NCBI GenBank assembly: GCA_026261815.1
Contig: JAMPIT010000566.1
Location: forward strand, 31,893,001-31,957,000
Source: Monarcha castaneiventris obscurior
Lineage: Eukaryota; Chordata; Aves; Passeriformes; Monarchidae
Direction: 5' to 3'
Length of the DNA stretch: 64,000 nucleotides
Part shown: positions 13,601 through 23,780 of the stretch, in pieces
How the letters are laid out: each line of letters opens with the position of its first letter
Position numbering within the stretch: position 1 is the first letter of the stretch
The notes under the pieces: model-generated
Seen by the model: the letters and a program-made list of their open reading frames with translations, nothing else
What the model was told of the DNA's origin: nothing
Databases searched by the model: none
Position numbers and translations under genes: made by a program

Positions 13601-16600
13601 TAACTGAGGCAGTGGGTTCTCTGTCTTTTTAGCAGTGTTGCAGGAACCAGTATTGAAGAAAGTGGCATGTGTGTCCTTGAACCTTGCACCCTGAAGAATT
13701 ATTTAGCATTTAATCATTTCTGTGAAGAAGCACTCAAAACATGAACTAGACTTCCAAAAACTTGAAATTTCATTTACTTTGTCCTATTTTGGGTGTTTTT
13801 CCCCACTGACATCACTGAACTATCCTTCTGACAATGCAAATTTATTTGTCTGTGCCCAGATTCACTTTTTGTTTATGAACAAATCTTTTTGTGGGGGGTA
13901 TGTTTTGTATTGTTTGTTCTCCACTTTTGCTCCATGGAAGACCTGTACTCCTTAGAAATCGTAAGCACAAACATACTTAGGCTGTGATGAAGAGCACCAG
14001 CTGGTGTGAAGTAAGCTCCTTTATGAAGTGCTGATGCTGAATTTCATTAGTGACCTGCACTGCTTTTGCTGTTCTGGTTCTGGTCAGAGTTTAATAGCTG
14101 GGTCACGTGGGAGACATTGTTCTTTCACATTATCTTTCTGATGAGATAAACGGGGATTTAGAATGAGGGCACTAGCCCCATTTTTGATAGAACCCAGATT
14201 TTCACCCTTGCATCTCTGTTTTGCCAGACATCTAATCCTAATACATTTCAAACACATCTGTTAAGATGACATCAAAATGGGAATTAAACTGTAACACAGA
14301 GCTTAAAAAGGCAAATTTCTTAATTTCAGTTGACTGTCACAATTCATTGTATTTCTCCTTTTTTGTAGTTTTTTCTTAGTCCCTTGTATTTTGTTTTAAT
14401 GTAATGGTTTTATGTCACATAAAAGCCTTGGGGAAAGGCTGCAGGGAAATGGAGTAGACTTTTACTAGAAGTTAGAGAACTGGATTTAAATACCCTGTAC
14501 TCGAGTCAGAAAGTTTCGTGGATTTTGGCTTTGGTTTAGTCTGTTGCTTAGCAAGTGCGTGAATTTCAGATTTCCATTTGCTTAAAAGTTTAGCATTTAT
14601 ATTTATTAAATTATTTATATTCTTCCTTATATTTTCAGACTTCAGAGTCAACAGACAGATAAACAAGATTTCAGCGATGTCCATAAACCAGAGAAACTAA
14701 GGTATGAGGATCTTGAAGAACACGTTTATACTCTTGAAGGTAAGATTTATTGTGTTTCAGACAGTTTGTTTAACACCTTAGGGCTTAACAGTTACAGGAC
14801 AACTGTCTTCATAGTTTTAAGACTGTACTTGGAGAGAAAAAATTCTGCCTGATTTTGGAATTAAGGAAAACAAATGCCTCAGATGATGAGGTATTAATTT
14901 TCGTCATTCTTGCATTTTTAGGTAAGTGTATGTAGTAATAAGCAGACATTAAATTGAGTTGATGCTGAAATTTGTGATGTAATTTTGTTCAGAAATCTTG
15001 CATAACCTTGTTCTGATTAAGACTGTAGGTCTGACAGTTGTTTTGGAATGTCTTTAAATGGTGTAGAATTTTTATTTAAACAGAAAAGTGTACTAGTATG
15101 TGAACTAAATTGAGGTTTATTATATTTTCTGCATAAATTAGAACCAGGTTCTAAGTCTAAAGATAAGTTTCTGCAGCTATTGCATGCACTCTTGATTTTT
15201 CCTTCAGTAACTGAGGCATAAATAGTATTACAAATTAGAAGTTGCTCTAGGGTGTGTGTAAATGTGTGAAGAACTCTTGCAATTATGCTGTCATTAATCA
15301 GCATCTCTGAGTAGTTTTGGAACATGTGGTTAAGTTACTGAAGCCTGAATTTTTATCCTAGCTTTTTATTCTCTGAGGTCAACATTTTATTTATTTGCAT
15401 TTCTGCTCTCTGTGATTGCATGCTATAAAATGTTTCCTTCTCTCTAAATGCTACAGGGTCAGTTTTCAAAAATCTTTGATGTAACTAAGGTACTATAGAA
15501 AGAATAGGATAATAAAACTTTGTGTACTTTATAGCCATTTGTATATGGAGTGAGATATAGAAGCACAATTACTGGCCTTAGTCTTTCAGCATTTCAGTGA
15601 CATCCTGATGCTGAACCTGAGCAGCCTGATCTCTCAGGAAACTGGGTTTAAAGTAAGTGAAGTTGTCAATGAGAAAGATGTGAAGGGCAAGTTAACCTTT
15701 CCTATTTCCAGATTTCGTTAGGTCTGTAAAGTCCTGAGGCTGGTGGACGTTGTGGCATTGTGTGGTGTGACTGAACTCATGGCTGGGGAAGAGATTGTGA
15801 TTGCTGTATGGGAGAGCTGGGGATAGTTTCTGTGAAGCCAGTGATTCTGATTGCTGTGAGTGGTTTCCTGAGTCCCAGACTGCCTTATGCTTTTGGTTGC
15901 AGTTGGGTCATGTGGAAGGTGGAGTGAAGCCCTTGCTCATTCTCCTGACCCTGTGAGAATATGGCTTTCAGTATTTTAAAAGGAACCAACCAAAAAAAGA
16001 TGTTTGTTTAAACAGCAGATGTGCTGATAGTGTTTAGTGATAACTAGCAGGAGATAATGCCTCATCTGTGCATTTCTCTGTGAAGCTTTACTCATTACTC
16101 AGTTGGTTTTATTTATCCCATTTAGTTTTCTTTTTATAAGCTTTAAATGTATTATTTGAATGTGAACCAAGCCTGTAGCTGCTAATGGTTTCTACTCTTC
16201 TCACATTTTAATTAGACTTATATTTATTTGTTTAATTTTGTATGAGAGACTTCTGGGAATATATTACATATTTCACTTTTATTTTATTACATATGACAAC
16301 AGACTGACATTTTCTTGGCAATTAGGGTAGAGTAGATGCTGTGCCCAAGTAAGGTATTACTGAGTCATTTGGTGGTGTGTGGTGGTCAGTAATTGTCAGA
16401 GTTCACGTGTGCTGATGATTTCTCAATCAACAGTACTTTAGTTGGGTCAGACTGCATCAAAAGACAATCTCAGTATGTAGGAGGAAGTCAGAATGGCTTA
16501 AAAGGGGTGGAGGTAGCTCAGGAGAAATTGCAGGGAGAGGTGGGTAAGAAAGTAAAATCTAAGAAGTAAATACAGAGCAAGATAAAATGAAGGATGAAGT

Positions 16601-19600
16601 GGATAGCAGTTGAAAATTGATACCAGAAAATATGGAAGTCTTTTAGTCCTACTGTGAGTGACGTCTAGAAAGAAAAGATCAGCAGGTTCTCTTGGCAGCA
16701 TCTGCTTTTAGGTGATGAGCTCATCTTAAGGGAATAATGCATCTCTTGCTGTTCACCCTTAAAAAGGGACTGAAAGTGTACAGTGTTACCTCTTTTCTCC
16801 TTTGCAGAGTAGTTAATTTGTTTTATACTATAATGGTTTTGGTTTTGGTTTCTTTGCTTATGTTGTTAGCATTCATTTTGAAGTTAGAAGTAATATTTAA
16901 CCAGGACAAATTTATGAAAGGAGTTTTTTGATTATTTAAATATTACATACCCTGATGCTTATTGGTGCCTCATATGGAAATAATGGTTTTTGTTGATAGC
17001 TTTATAATTTAAAGAGAGAGCAACAAAATGGAGTAGATTTTATTTTGAGTGTGGTAGCCCATTATTTTGGTCTTCAAAAAGCCCCCATATATAGAATTTA
17101 TTTTCCTAGGTGAAGCTGGTAAGAATTCCTCTTGCTTTTATAAGAAACTGAAAACATTCTCCTAACTTAGTTAGACTGATAGCTTGACATAAATTTTCCA
17201 TTATGCTTTCATCAATAGTTCCTTTAAAAGAGTTCTAATTTAAAGAAATTCAAACTGTTCAGAGAGAGAGGCTGATCAGTTTGGTTGACTTGGTTTTTTT
17301 CATGCAAAATATTTCAGTTTTATTATAATGTGGAAAAGAAAAATGTTTGATGGTATTTGAAGGATGAAAAATGGATGTTTTCTAAAGCTTTACCCAAAAC
17401 CTAAAGAGATATATAGAGTATCTGTGCTCTGTTACACTAAATGCATGGGAGAACAGTCCTGTGTATTTCAGGCTGGCTATCTAGAAGTAATGGCCACATC
17501 TTGTTTTATCTCTTCTTTTTTTAATTTCCCATCAAATGAGATAATAGCAGTCTGCCTACTTGGCAAATAAATAATTAAGAAGCAGTTGAGTATCACAGCA
17601 GTGATCAAAGAGGAAGGACAGTAATTATGTTTCTGTGAATTCAGAGCCACCTTTCACAGGGAGAAGACAGTATAATGTAGAATATCTGAGTTAGCAGCAT
17701 CCATCCTGTGCACTGAAGAAGGCAAGGATCCCATTAAAGAGTGTGTCATCAAATAGTTAAAGATTGTTTTTATATGCATAAAAAGGTTGAGCTGAACTTG
17801 GACATACAATTTTTCTGTGACTTGTATCTTGATTATGTACAGAAATGAAAACATCTTGAGTTTCTGTTGTATATTTCTTCAGTTTTGGCTTTATAAACAG
17901 ATGTGTTCCAATAGCTAATTTTAAAACTAACAATTCTGTAATGAAGGAAGCAAGTACAGCCTATGATAATTCTTAATTCTCAGGGAGATGATCAAGTTGA
18001 AGGGAAAATGCTCAATTAGAGCTGATATTTTTGTGTTCTAATTTAGCCATTCCCACACTGTGTCCATTGCTGTGCTCCACTTTTGCAATTACAAAATAAT
18101 TAAGCCATTGTTCAAATTTCTTCCCCAGCTCCAGGGGACATACCAGAGGAGTGTGAAAGTGATGTCTTGCATCCATGTGGGGACATCGCCGATGGAAACC
18201 ATGTCACAGCCCCTGTGCCAGCAACAGCCACTTCAGTGCAGGACTTAAGTGAGTTCTCAGCTCAGACTCAAAACAAAGTACTCTTTTTAAATGTCAAATG
18301 TGTATAACATTCTGTAGGTAGGTATGCTGGTGTGGTTGAAAAATTTTCCAAAAAGTGCCAATTCTGTACTAAAGAGAAAAGAGTGTTTTCTTATTCTGTT
18401 CTGTATGAGGATGACTTTTTTTCACCCTGGTTTTAGTTAAATTTGGTTTTAATTTAAACATTCATGCCACCCATCCCAACCCCCTTGTTCAGCATCTGGT
18501 GAAATGATTTTTTTTTCTTTAGGATAATTATTAAATATAATTTCTGGTCTTGATAGGAATGAGACATTAAATATTTTGAAGTATTTTATGTACTGCTTGT
18601 CTGGATTTTTTTAAATTTATTTTTGACTTTGTTGGTGAACTGTTTATCACAATGCAGTTTTAATTCTTTGGGTAGATGAGAATGATTTCAGTCAGCATAT
18701 GCTGCTTTTCTAATTGTTCTAGATGGAAACACGGTTCTTTTTATTTAGAGAAGAGCTTTGTAGCTTCTCATGATTCCCAGTACTTAGTTTACCCACCTCA
18801 TTGCTATCTGATGCTGTTCTTTGTGGACAGCCTTTTAAATACACTGGTTACATCAGCAGTGTGTCCTGCAGTAATTTTCAACGGGGTTTTAAATACTTTG
18901 CTTTATAAATATAAAAAATTGTATCCAAACCCATTGCAGAGGGGGAAGGAATATAGTAACATAGACTTTGGGATAATAAAGGTTTAATGAGAATGCCCAT
19001 GAGAGAAATGAGAAGTGCACTGATGCATCAAATCTCTGGCCTCTGCTTTGGCTCTACTCCTTAACTATTTGTGAGTCATTTATCAGACTAAAAATGTTTA
19101 GAGGTGGGAAAACACATTACCCAATACCCAAGAATAAGTTTGGTGTGTGTATAAACAATATATCCAGTTGTTTTTCATTTACTGTTAATGTTATACAGGA
19201 ACCTGGTACTTATTTGTGTGCTCTTGTAGTGATTACTGAACTACATAAATCAAATGACAGATGTTGAAATAATTTTTCACAGCGGTGCTGGATCAAAGGC
19301 AGATTGAAGAACAGAACAGAGAAGTTGACAAAAACTTAGAAGAAGAAAGGAAAGCAAGAGAAGAAAGGAGAGAGAAAGAACAACAGGAAGCTTTGGAAAG
19401 TGAGCAAAAAGAAGTGGAAAAGCTTAATGAAGAGGTGGTAATTTAATTAATTTTTGACAGTAATGCAGCTCTGTAGTGCCTTGCAGTTTAGGATTGTTTC
19501 ATGTGTTACTTGGTTAAAAATAGATTTTATTCCATGAAGTGAAAGCAGTAGAGACTAAGTTATTTTATGTACTTGTGTGATTAACCAGTCTCACTAGAGT

Positions 19601-21952
19601 GTCTCCTTATGCTAAGTAACTTTTTCACTGGAAACAGATGCTTTTCCTTCCATGCTTCATGTAACTGGAAGCTACAGTTTTATGGCCACTGTCACCATGC
19701 TGATGGAACAAGCTGAACATTTGCTGTCTCTGTGGTGTGGCTGCTGCAAGTGGGACACCACCAGAACATGTTAATGTCCATCTGTTCATTAGCCTCTGTC
19801 ACAGTGTCCAGGAAAGCAGAGGGTATTAGGAGACCTTGAGTTTGCTTAAATCCCTGTGAGCTTAAACACTACATATTTAAATAGTGTTCTGGATTTTTAG
19901 GTCCTGTTTAATGCTTTTTAGACTGGTGTGTTTTACTGAGGTTAACATGAAATTCTGCATTTATTGCAGGTACTAAGGTATAAATGTATTTTTCTAATCA
20001 GTATTCAATTTTTATTTTTGTGTCTTAAAGTATATCCAAGACTCAATGAAAACAGATGAAGAAATAGAAGATAAAGGGGAAGTAAAATCTGAGCATAGTA
20101 ACACTGGTGAAAATAATGTTAAGGATCCTCCTTCAAATCCATTAGAAAAATACATGAGAATAATTCAGCAGAGCAGAGAGCAGGAACTGGCAAACAAGGT
20201 GATTATTCTCAAAACACAGTCCCAGAAATATTATTGACCAAATTTGTGTCTTGCTAGGCATGCTTAGGAATGAAAACAATATTCACATTTTAAGTTTTTC
20301 TTCATTGAGAAACTTCATGTAACAACCTGCAGAGTGTTTGGATTTGTGTAATGCTTGGAAAAGTGTTATGACCCAAAAGAAGAAACACTGAAAACTTTCT
20401 TCTATAAGGGTTTCTGGTGTTCTCTGGATAGGGAGTTTGTTAGTTTGTTTTTTGAGGTACTAGGACAGTATTTAAATGTCCTCAATTTTTAGCTTAAACT
20501 GCATTTAAATACAGTTTGAACCTACACAGGACAGTTTGTGCTCCTCTAACACAACTGATAGAATTTATTCTGGCAAAATGGAAAATTGGGCTTTTAAAGA
20601 AGAGGTATGGGTGGACATTACTTCAGTGAAGGAAAGCAGGATGCTTTTCTTCAGACATGATCCCAGTCTAAATTTCCAAAGTGTTACTATTCTAGATCCA
20701 ATGTAGCATGAGTAGAAATAGGGTTGGTCATTCAGAAGATTTTTATTTTCAGTTATGTGCCTTAAAAATACAGATACTATTAGAGTCACTTAAACTTTGA
20801 TTTTAGAACTGTTAGAGAAAGTGTATTTTCCTCTTGGTTGCCAGGATTCAAAAGAAGAAATAAGAGAAGCGTCACTTTCAGAAGGACTTCTATCTTCTGA
20901 AAAGGATGACAGGTAAGGGTCATGTATTAATCACTTCTAGTACACCATATTAACAAATAATATTAATAATAATAAATAATAAATTCTAAATAATACATAG
21001 ATTTAATATTAATTACATTAAGAGACATCTGCCTCCTTAAAAAGGAACATAAATTAGTAATCAAAAGCAAGTGTGTTGGAAAAATTGAGGATCTTTCCAG
21101 TTCTTGTACATGCAAGTTAAGCACTGTTTGGAACTCACACCTGAGAGCTGCATTCCATCATCTGTTTCAGTAGCTGTGGCAGTCACAACTCTTTACCTGC
21201 AACTGAGCAGCATCCAAATTCATTGACAGAGAGCTGGAGTTGAAGGGATTGTTCTTATGTGACTCCCTGGGTGAAGGTTTGTCTGTGCTGCACCTCACCT
21301 GTGGTCTGTTCCTAGCTTTGATTTTTCAGTAGCATCATGGCCTTTTAACACATATTCAGAGATTTTGGCTGCCTGCACTGAGTTACAACAGCCCAGGCAT
21401 TTCCTCTGGTTCTCTATAGGCCTTGATAAATAAGGATATGTAGGTTTTAGTTGCTTGCAAGGGATAAACCAAACAATCCTCCATCAGATTTTTCAGTTTA
21501 TTTGAAGATGGAGAATTCAAAATAAGCAAAAAATGTGGAGCAGATAGAAAAAAAACCTGTAAAGGTTCACTATAACCATAGTAATGATTCACTATTATCT
21601 GTGCTGTTGAACAATAGAGGCCCTACCCTACTGCTCCTGAATTGGCACCAGTTGTGTTGTTTTCACTGGGTGAGCACTACAGAAGATAGTTCTGCTTTTT
21701 GAGATACAGGTGATGGCTTTCAGCTAATGAAGGCCCAAATCCTCCTCCTTTAGGGCTGGTTTTATTGCCAGCAGTTCACTGAAACAGCAAGAGAATTGCA
21801 GCAAAGGCACTCTCTTAACTTTTGTTTTAAAATGAGTATTAAGATTTAAGATAAACTACATTGGACTCATAACACCTTTTTTTCCTCTCTCCTAAAAACA
21901 ATGCAGTGTTGCAGACATTTCTCATGGAGATGTGGATGAAAGCTTCTGGTGA
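1529..21952 (+). CDS. OFD1: OFD1, centriole and centriolar satellite protein; 5'-truncated by the window, 15 coding exons
   Basis: OFD1 caps distal centrioles, sits in centriolar satellites and is needed for basal-body docking and ciliogenesis; human mutations cause oral-facial-digital syndrome 1 and related ciliopathies. Fifteen exons with GT/AG borders and compatible phases join into 2226 nt, giving 741 residues plus TGA; human OFD1 has about 1012 residues, so the LisH-containing N-terminus lies upstream of the window. Fragment residues 1-274 are a long coiled coil with blocks such as [20 protein letters not shown] and LLKEEKLEL. Residues 275-596 are Ser/Pro-rich and include [12 protein letters not shown]. 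Residues 597-704 form a Glu/Lys-rich helix followed by [12 protein letters not shown], and the protein ends DESFW where human ends DDSW. Identification rests on remembered human OFD1 matching in nearly every exon. One junction (5031/5701) is irregular and is described separately. GPM6B lies convergent downstream. Confidence 0.97.
1636..2503 (+). other. OFD1 intron
   Basis: This AT-rich intron contains an opposite-strand open frame of no recognisable product that runs into the next exon. Nothing else was recognised. Confidence 0.7.
2504..2623 (+). CDS. OFD1: OFD1 exon B, coiled coil
   Basis: The acceptor atttcag and the donor gtaaat bracket 120 nt. The translation reads [20 protein letters not shown] and continues to [11 protein letters not shown]. 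It aligns without gaps to human TQKLQEEKHKSITEALRRQE. Phase is 2 in and 2 out. Confidence 0.95.
3745..3761 (+). repeat. poly-T run
   Basis: A run of about 17 T lies in an OFD1 intron about 200 bp upstream of the CR1 fragment. Confidence 0.85.
3950..4850 (+). mobile_element. CR1-like LINE fragment, sense to OFD1, degenerate 3' end
   Basis: The stretch follows the order of the avian CR1 ORF2 end and 3' UTR. It has a diverged 'cccttattgtccaacacctt' block like the CR1 'gtccagtcttgttcaacatc' segment, then 'gattatgagccagcagcatg', 'gtttgggctcctcagttcaa', 'ttcagggaggtgatgga' and finally a 'gagatgattggcagggccc' block with 'cccaaccattttggtg'. Several internal deletions and stops leave no usable ORF. 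The terminal octamer repeat of CR1 is not clear. Borders are approximate and the subfamily is not assigned. Confidence 0.8.
4959..5031 (+). CDS. OFD1: OFD1 exon C, coiled coil; apparently one base short
   Basis: Acceptor gcttctag and donor gtaact bracket 73 nt reading [19 protein letters not shown] then EKKIK. Human reads EDERKNKEKA across this junction. A 9-A run at 5018-5026 precedes 'taaag'. One more A would give EKKNKE and a 74-nt exon in step with the first acceptor AG of the next exon. As given, the exon ends in phase 0, so the frame holds only with the acceptor two bases further on. This is either a homopolymer error in the assembly or a real deletion compensated by acceptor choice. 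Confidence 0.9.
5032..5700 (+). other. OFD1 intron
   Basis: An open frame runs from the exon into the intron as far as 5322, an accident of read-through with no protein similarity. The intron ends in ctgcagag, which offers two overlapping acceptors. Confidence 0.7.
5701..5790 (+). CDS. OFD1: OFD1 exon D, coiled coil
   Basis: The 90 nt read [19 protein letters not shown] then [11 protein letters not shown], matching human KAVHLQEELIAINSKKEEL. The donor is gtaatt. The start at 5701 uses the AG at 5699-5700. The AG two bases earlier (5697-5698) would shift the frame and reach TGA early in the next exon, unless the preceding exon really has one more base. Confidence 0.9.
5936..6125 (+). CDS. OFD1: OFD1 exon E, coiled coil
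   Basis: The acceptor is ttctgcag. The 190 nt read [20 protein letters not shown], then [20 protein letters not shown], and end at ENQHLRD plus one base. The donor gtcagt is weak, but only this border gives RDKLSQPSAE across the junction, matching human NRLAQPAPE. Reading through the donor meets an in-frame TGA at 6137-6139. Confidence 0.93.
6126..6780 (+). other. OFD1 intron
   Basis: AT-rich intronic sequence. I recognise no repeat, RNA or coding exon here. Confidence 0.7.
6781..6911 (+). CDS. OFD1: OFD1 exon F, coiled coil
   Basis: Acceptor ttgtgtag and donor gtaaat bracket 131 nt reading [20 protein letters not shown] and on to [12 protein letters not shown]. It corresponds to human LAQPAPELAVFQKELRKAE. 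Phase is 1 in and 0 out. Confidence 0.95.
6912..7283 (+). other. OFD1 intron
   Basis: A short intron of 372 bp. The opposite-strand frame covering it has no recognisable product. Confidence 0.7.
7284..7395 (+). CDS. OFD1: OFD1 exon G, end of the central coiled coil
   Basis: Acceptor ctgtag and donor gtttgt bracket 112 nt reading [20 protein letters not shown] then [15 protein letters not shown]. Human reads [20 protein letters not shown], so this is clearly orthologous. Phase is 0 in and 1 out. Confidence 0.95.
7396..8858 (+). other. OFD1 intron
   Basis: A very AT-rich intron of about 1.46 kb. I see short A/T runs but no interspersed repeat I can name and no exon. Confidence 0.65.
8859..9470 (+). 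CDS. OFD1: OFD1 large central exon with Ser/Pro-rich region and RRLS motif
   Basis: At 612 nt this is the largest exon, bounded by acceptor cctttag and donor gtaagt. It begins [19 protein letters not shown] (human ALENEVYCNPKQSVIDRSV). It contains a short coil [20 protein letters not shown], then a low-complexity Ser/Pro segment and [16 protein letters not shown] near the end (RRLS codons 9404-9415). The exon is clearly more GC-rich than its flanks. The open frame extends about 100 bp upstream into the intron, but the acceptor and the homology both start at 8859. Confidence 0.97.
9471..11727 (+). other. OFD1 intron with a short pentamer-type repeat
   Basis: Intron of about 2.26 kb. The one structured element is an aaatg/aaataaaatg tract at 10412-10449. 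No exon was recognised, and the flanking exons join directly in frame with no human segment missing. Confidence 0.65.
10412..10449 (+). repeat. (AAATG/AAAATG)n short tandem repeat
   Basis: The run alternates aaatg and aaataaaatg units over about 38 bp inside an OFD1 intron. Confidence 0.85.
11728..11860 (+). CDS. OFD1: OFD1 exon I, Ser-rich linker
   Basis: Acceptor tctgcag and donor gtaaca bracket 133 nt reading [20 protein letters not shown] and ending [11 protein letters not shown]. The sequence is weakly conserved but in the right place for the human segment ending PEQKVGLYR. Phase is 1 in and 2 out. Confidence 0.88.
11861..14638 (+). other. OFD1 intron
   Basis: Intron of about 2.8 kb. 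A 151-codon opposite-strand frame (12806-13261) overlaps a second one and resembles nothing. No named repeat was recognised. Confidence 0.6.
14639..14739 (+). CDS. OFD1: OFD1 exon J
   Basis: Acceptor attttcag and donor gtaaga bracket 101 nt reading [20 protein letters not shown] then [13 protein letters not shown]. It matches human [20 protein letters not shown]. An internal aag-gtatga could act as a donor at 14700, but it would remove conserved sequence. Confidence 0.92.
14740..18128 (+). other. OFD1 intron, the largest in the window for this gene
   Basis: Intron of about 3.4 kb, mostly AT-rich. The short frames in it carry no recognisable domain and I identified no RNA gene or transposon. 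Confidence 0.6.
18129..18248 (+). CDS. OFD1: OFD1 exon K, variable linker
   Basis: Acceptor ttccccag and donor gtgagt bracket 120 nt reading [20 protein letters not shown] and ending ATATSVQDL. It is poorly conserved in sequence but phase-compatible (1 in, 1 out) and sits between conserved exons. It corresponds to the human stretch around GGLSPAGDMSHVDAAAAAV. Confidence 0.87.
   Translation, partial: LQGTYQRSVKVMSCIHVGTSPMETMSQPLCQQQPLQCRT
18249..19282 (+). other. OFD1 intron
   Basis: AT-rich intron of about 1.0 kb. Nothing beyond short homopolymers and a frame with no similarity was seen. Confidence 0.65.
19283..19437 (+). CDS. OFD1: OFD1 exon L, charged helix
   Basis: The acceptor tttcacag leads to [20 protein letters not shown] and an Arg/Glu-rich helix ending KLNEEV, like human DQKQIEEQKEEEKIREQQ. 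Two in-frame donors three bases apart (after 19434 or after 19437) would drop or keep one Val. I chose the gtaatt donor after 19437. Confidence 0.92.
19438..20030 (+). other. OFD1 intron
   Basis: Intron of 593 bp in which nothing was recognised. Confidence 0.65.
20031..20198 (+). CDS. OFD1: OFD1 exon M with the conserved LEKYM-IIQQ block
   Basis: Acceptor tcttaaag and donor gtgatt bracket 168 nt reading [20 protein letters not shown] and ending [20 protein letters not shown]. The NPLEKYM-IIQQ core is nearly identical to human. Phase is 0 in and 0 out. Confidence 0.96.
20199..20844 (+). other. OFD1 intron
   Basis: Intron of 646 bp. No element was recognised. Confidence 0.65.
20845..20912 (+). 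CDS. OFD1: OFD1 exon N
   Basis: Acceptor ttgccag and donor gtaagg bracket 68 nt reading [22 protein letters not shown]. The human counterpart is [20 protein letters not shown]. Phase is 0 in and 2 out. Confidence 0.92.
20913..21906 (+). other. OFD1 last intron with a TAA-rich tract
   Basis: The intron is about 1 kb. It opens with an AT-rich patch of attaataataataaataata type at about 20952-21020. Nothing else was recognised. Confidence 0.65.
20952..21020 (+). repeat. TAA-rich low-complexity tract
   Basis: Repeated taa/aataat units with imperfections just downstream of OFD1 exon N. Confidence 0.75.
21907..21952 (+). CDS. OFD1: OFD1 terminal coding exon
   Basis: The acceptor aatgcag leads to [14 protein letters not shown] and a TGA stop at 21950-21952. 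Human OFD1 ends FSHEELDDSW, so the acidic tail and final Trp are conserved. The codon split across the junction is AGT (Ser). Confidence 0.96.
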
Positions 21953-22024
21953 ACAATAGCTACTGATTTTTTAATTGTTATTCTTATTATGAGAAAGATG
22001 TTTTTACAGTAGGTTTCTGTGTGT

Positions 22025-22030
22025 AATAAA
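22025..22030 (+). terminator. OFD1: OFD1 poly(A) signal, proximal AATAAA
   Basis: A canonical AATAAA lies 73 bp after the OFD1 stop codon. Confidence 0.6.
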
Positions 22031-22069
22031 TGTTAGGCACCAACATTGCAGGCTGTGTAATTATAAATT

Positions 22070-22075
22070 AATAAA
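22070..22075 (+). terminator. OFD1: OFD1 poly(A) signal, distal AATAAA
   Basis: A second AATAAA is followed at a normal distance by T/G-rich sequence (gattttgatctgtttc). It is probably the main signal. Confidence 0.7.
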
Positions 22076-22095
22076 GCCGATTTTGATCTGTTTCA

Positions 22096-22520
22096 TCACT
22101 TCAGTCATTGCCTTCAAACAGTGAGTCCTCATGTGTTACTAATCCAGGAGGAAGCCCATGGGTGGGGTGGGAGAAAGAACAAAGCAGGGAACAAAAACTG
22201 ATCAGTATGTTTGGGTAGATTTGTGTTAGCACTGAATTCCTCTTAACTTTGTCAACTTTGCCAACCCCCGCTCCCTGACCCCTTCTCCTCCAAATGGTTC
22301 AAAGTGTGGGTGAAAGAAACAAAAAATTCCATCATCACCTGCTTTTAAAAGGTGTCCTGTGGAGGCACTTGGCTCACACAGTTTCAGAGTATGGAGTGTG
22401 ACAGACCCAAACTCAGGTGCCCCTTCTGCTGCTATGGCAGGGCAGGAGCCACTTTCAAAAGCAGCCCCTCTCATGGATCACCTCGTTGGTATTAACCAGC
22501 CCAGAACGGAGAGATTAAAA
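22096..22520. other. Intergenic space between convergent OFD1 and GPM6B
   Basis: About 425 bp separate the two inferred 3' ends. An 82-codon minus-strand frame here resembles nothing known. No repeat was recognised. Confidence 0.65.
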
Positions 22521-22542
22521 TAAAAATGCTATTTAACTCATC

Positions 22543-22548
22543 TTTATT
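22543..22548 (-). terminator. GPM6B: GPM6B distal poly(A) signal
   Basis: tttatt on the plus strand reads AATAAA on the minus strand. It is the last clear signal before the intergenic space, so the GPM6B 3' end is placed near 22520-22530. This is inferred from sequence only. Confidence 0.6.
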
Positions 22549-22593
22549 TAAGCTTTGTATTTTGTAGGTAGATTATAGGCAAGATCATTAAAC

Positions 22594-22599
22594 TTTATT
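22594..22599 (-). terminator. GPM6B: GPM6B alternative poly(A) signal
   Basis: A second minus-strand AATAAA lies about 50 bp upstream (in transcript terms) of the distal one. Confidence 0.5.
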
Positions 22600-23761
22600 T
22601 ACAGTATAAAATACAGTAGTTTTTATCAATGAAGTAATTTTGGGTGGCAGCATATATTACAACTTGCACTGCATTTGAGGCTGCTCATCTTGACCTAACT
22701 ACAAGAACATGAAGCCAAGTTTGACAGAATTTAGGGGCAAAAAACAAAGTTCTGTCTTGAATTCACTGGATGTTGAAACACAATGTACCAAAACCATGAC
22801 AGATACAAACTTTGCTTTTTGAAAAGAAGCTAAAATGTGATGTGGTGGCTACTCTAGTTTTACATGCTGCTTAATTTGCTGTTGCAGCCACTCTGGCCTT
22901 TACAGAATTTCTGAGAGACTGCTCCTGTTGGGTGTTGGGAAGGGGTAGTGCTTGTTGCATTATGCTGGCCTGGAACAACTACCACTACTGCATGCTGCAC
23001 ACAGCTGCTGCTGCAGCTGCACCTGCAGGGCAGCCCTGCCCCATGCAGGAGGGCAGGGAGCTCTGGGACAGAAGGGGTTTCACTTGGGATAGAGACATAA
23101 AGCCTAGAGATGCACTGCCATGGAGTAGCTGTAGGTCTGGGTTCAAATAAGCATACACAAGTGTTGTCTATTATCTACAAATATTTATTTTAACACTTGG
23201 ATGTAACTACAGGAAGCCCTTGGCACTGATAGAAAATATTGATTCACTGTTAGGTTACAAAAATTTATACATAGCAAAATTTAATGCTCTTTACATAAAA
23301 ATATTAGACTACTTAAACAAAACTTCAAAAACTCCCAGTAATAGCTACACTGAATTAGAAAAGAATTAGGCTTTAAGACACTGCCTCCATTATTACCCTT
23401 ATGCAAACACTGGGCTAGAACATCACCTGCATTGCTGTAGAAATGTCTCCTTCATGCAACAGGTAAGAACATACACTAGGCTATTTTGTCATATTTGCTC
23501 TACATCAATCAACTTTGCCCCTTTTTTGAAACTGTCAAATTAGACTTCAATATTTAACAAAAGAAATTATATTTGAAGTTAATACCCCCCCAAAAAATGC
23601 CTTTTCTCTTAATACTGATTTGAAGGAATTTGTGCTTCCTTTGATGTATATTCAGCAAACAGTCAAAACTACCAAACCACACGTCAGCTTAGCAGGGGTA
23701 TGACTTGAATATTTAATTTTTTCAAATTAATGATGTATTTTTACTTTTCCCCCCCAACATT

Positions 23762-23780
23762 TATATATATATATATATAT
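23762..23780. repeat. (TA)n microsatellite
   Basis: About 9 TA units follow a C7 run in the GPM6B 3' UTR. Confidence 0.9.

Larger units (their letters stand above)
21953..22095 (+). other. OFD1: OFD1 3' UTR
   Basis: A short 3' UTR of about 140 nt follows the TGA and ends near the second poly(A) signal. The T-rich sequence after 22076 fits a downstream processing element. The exact cleavage site is inferred. Confidence 0.7.
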
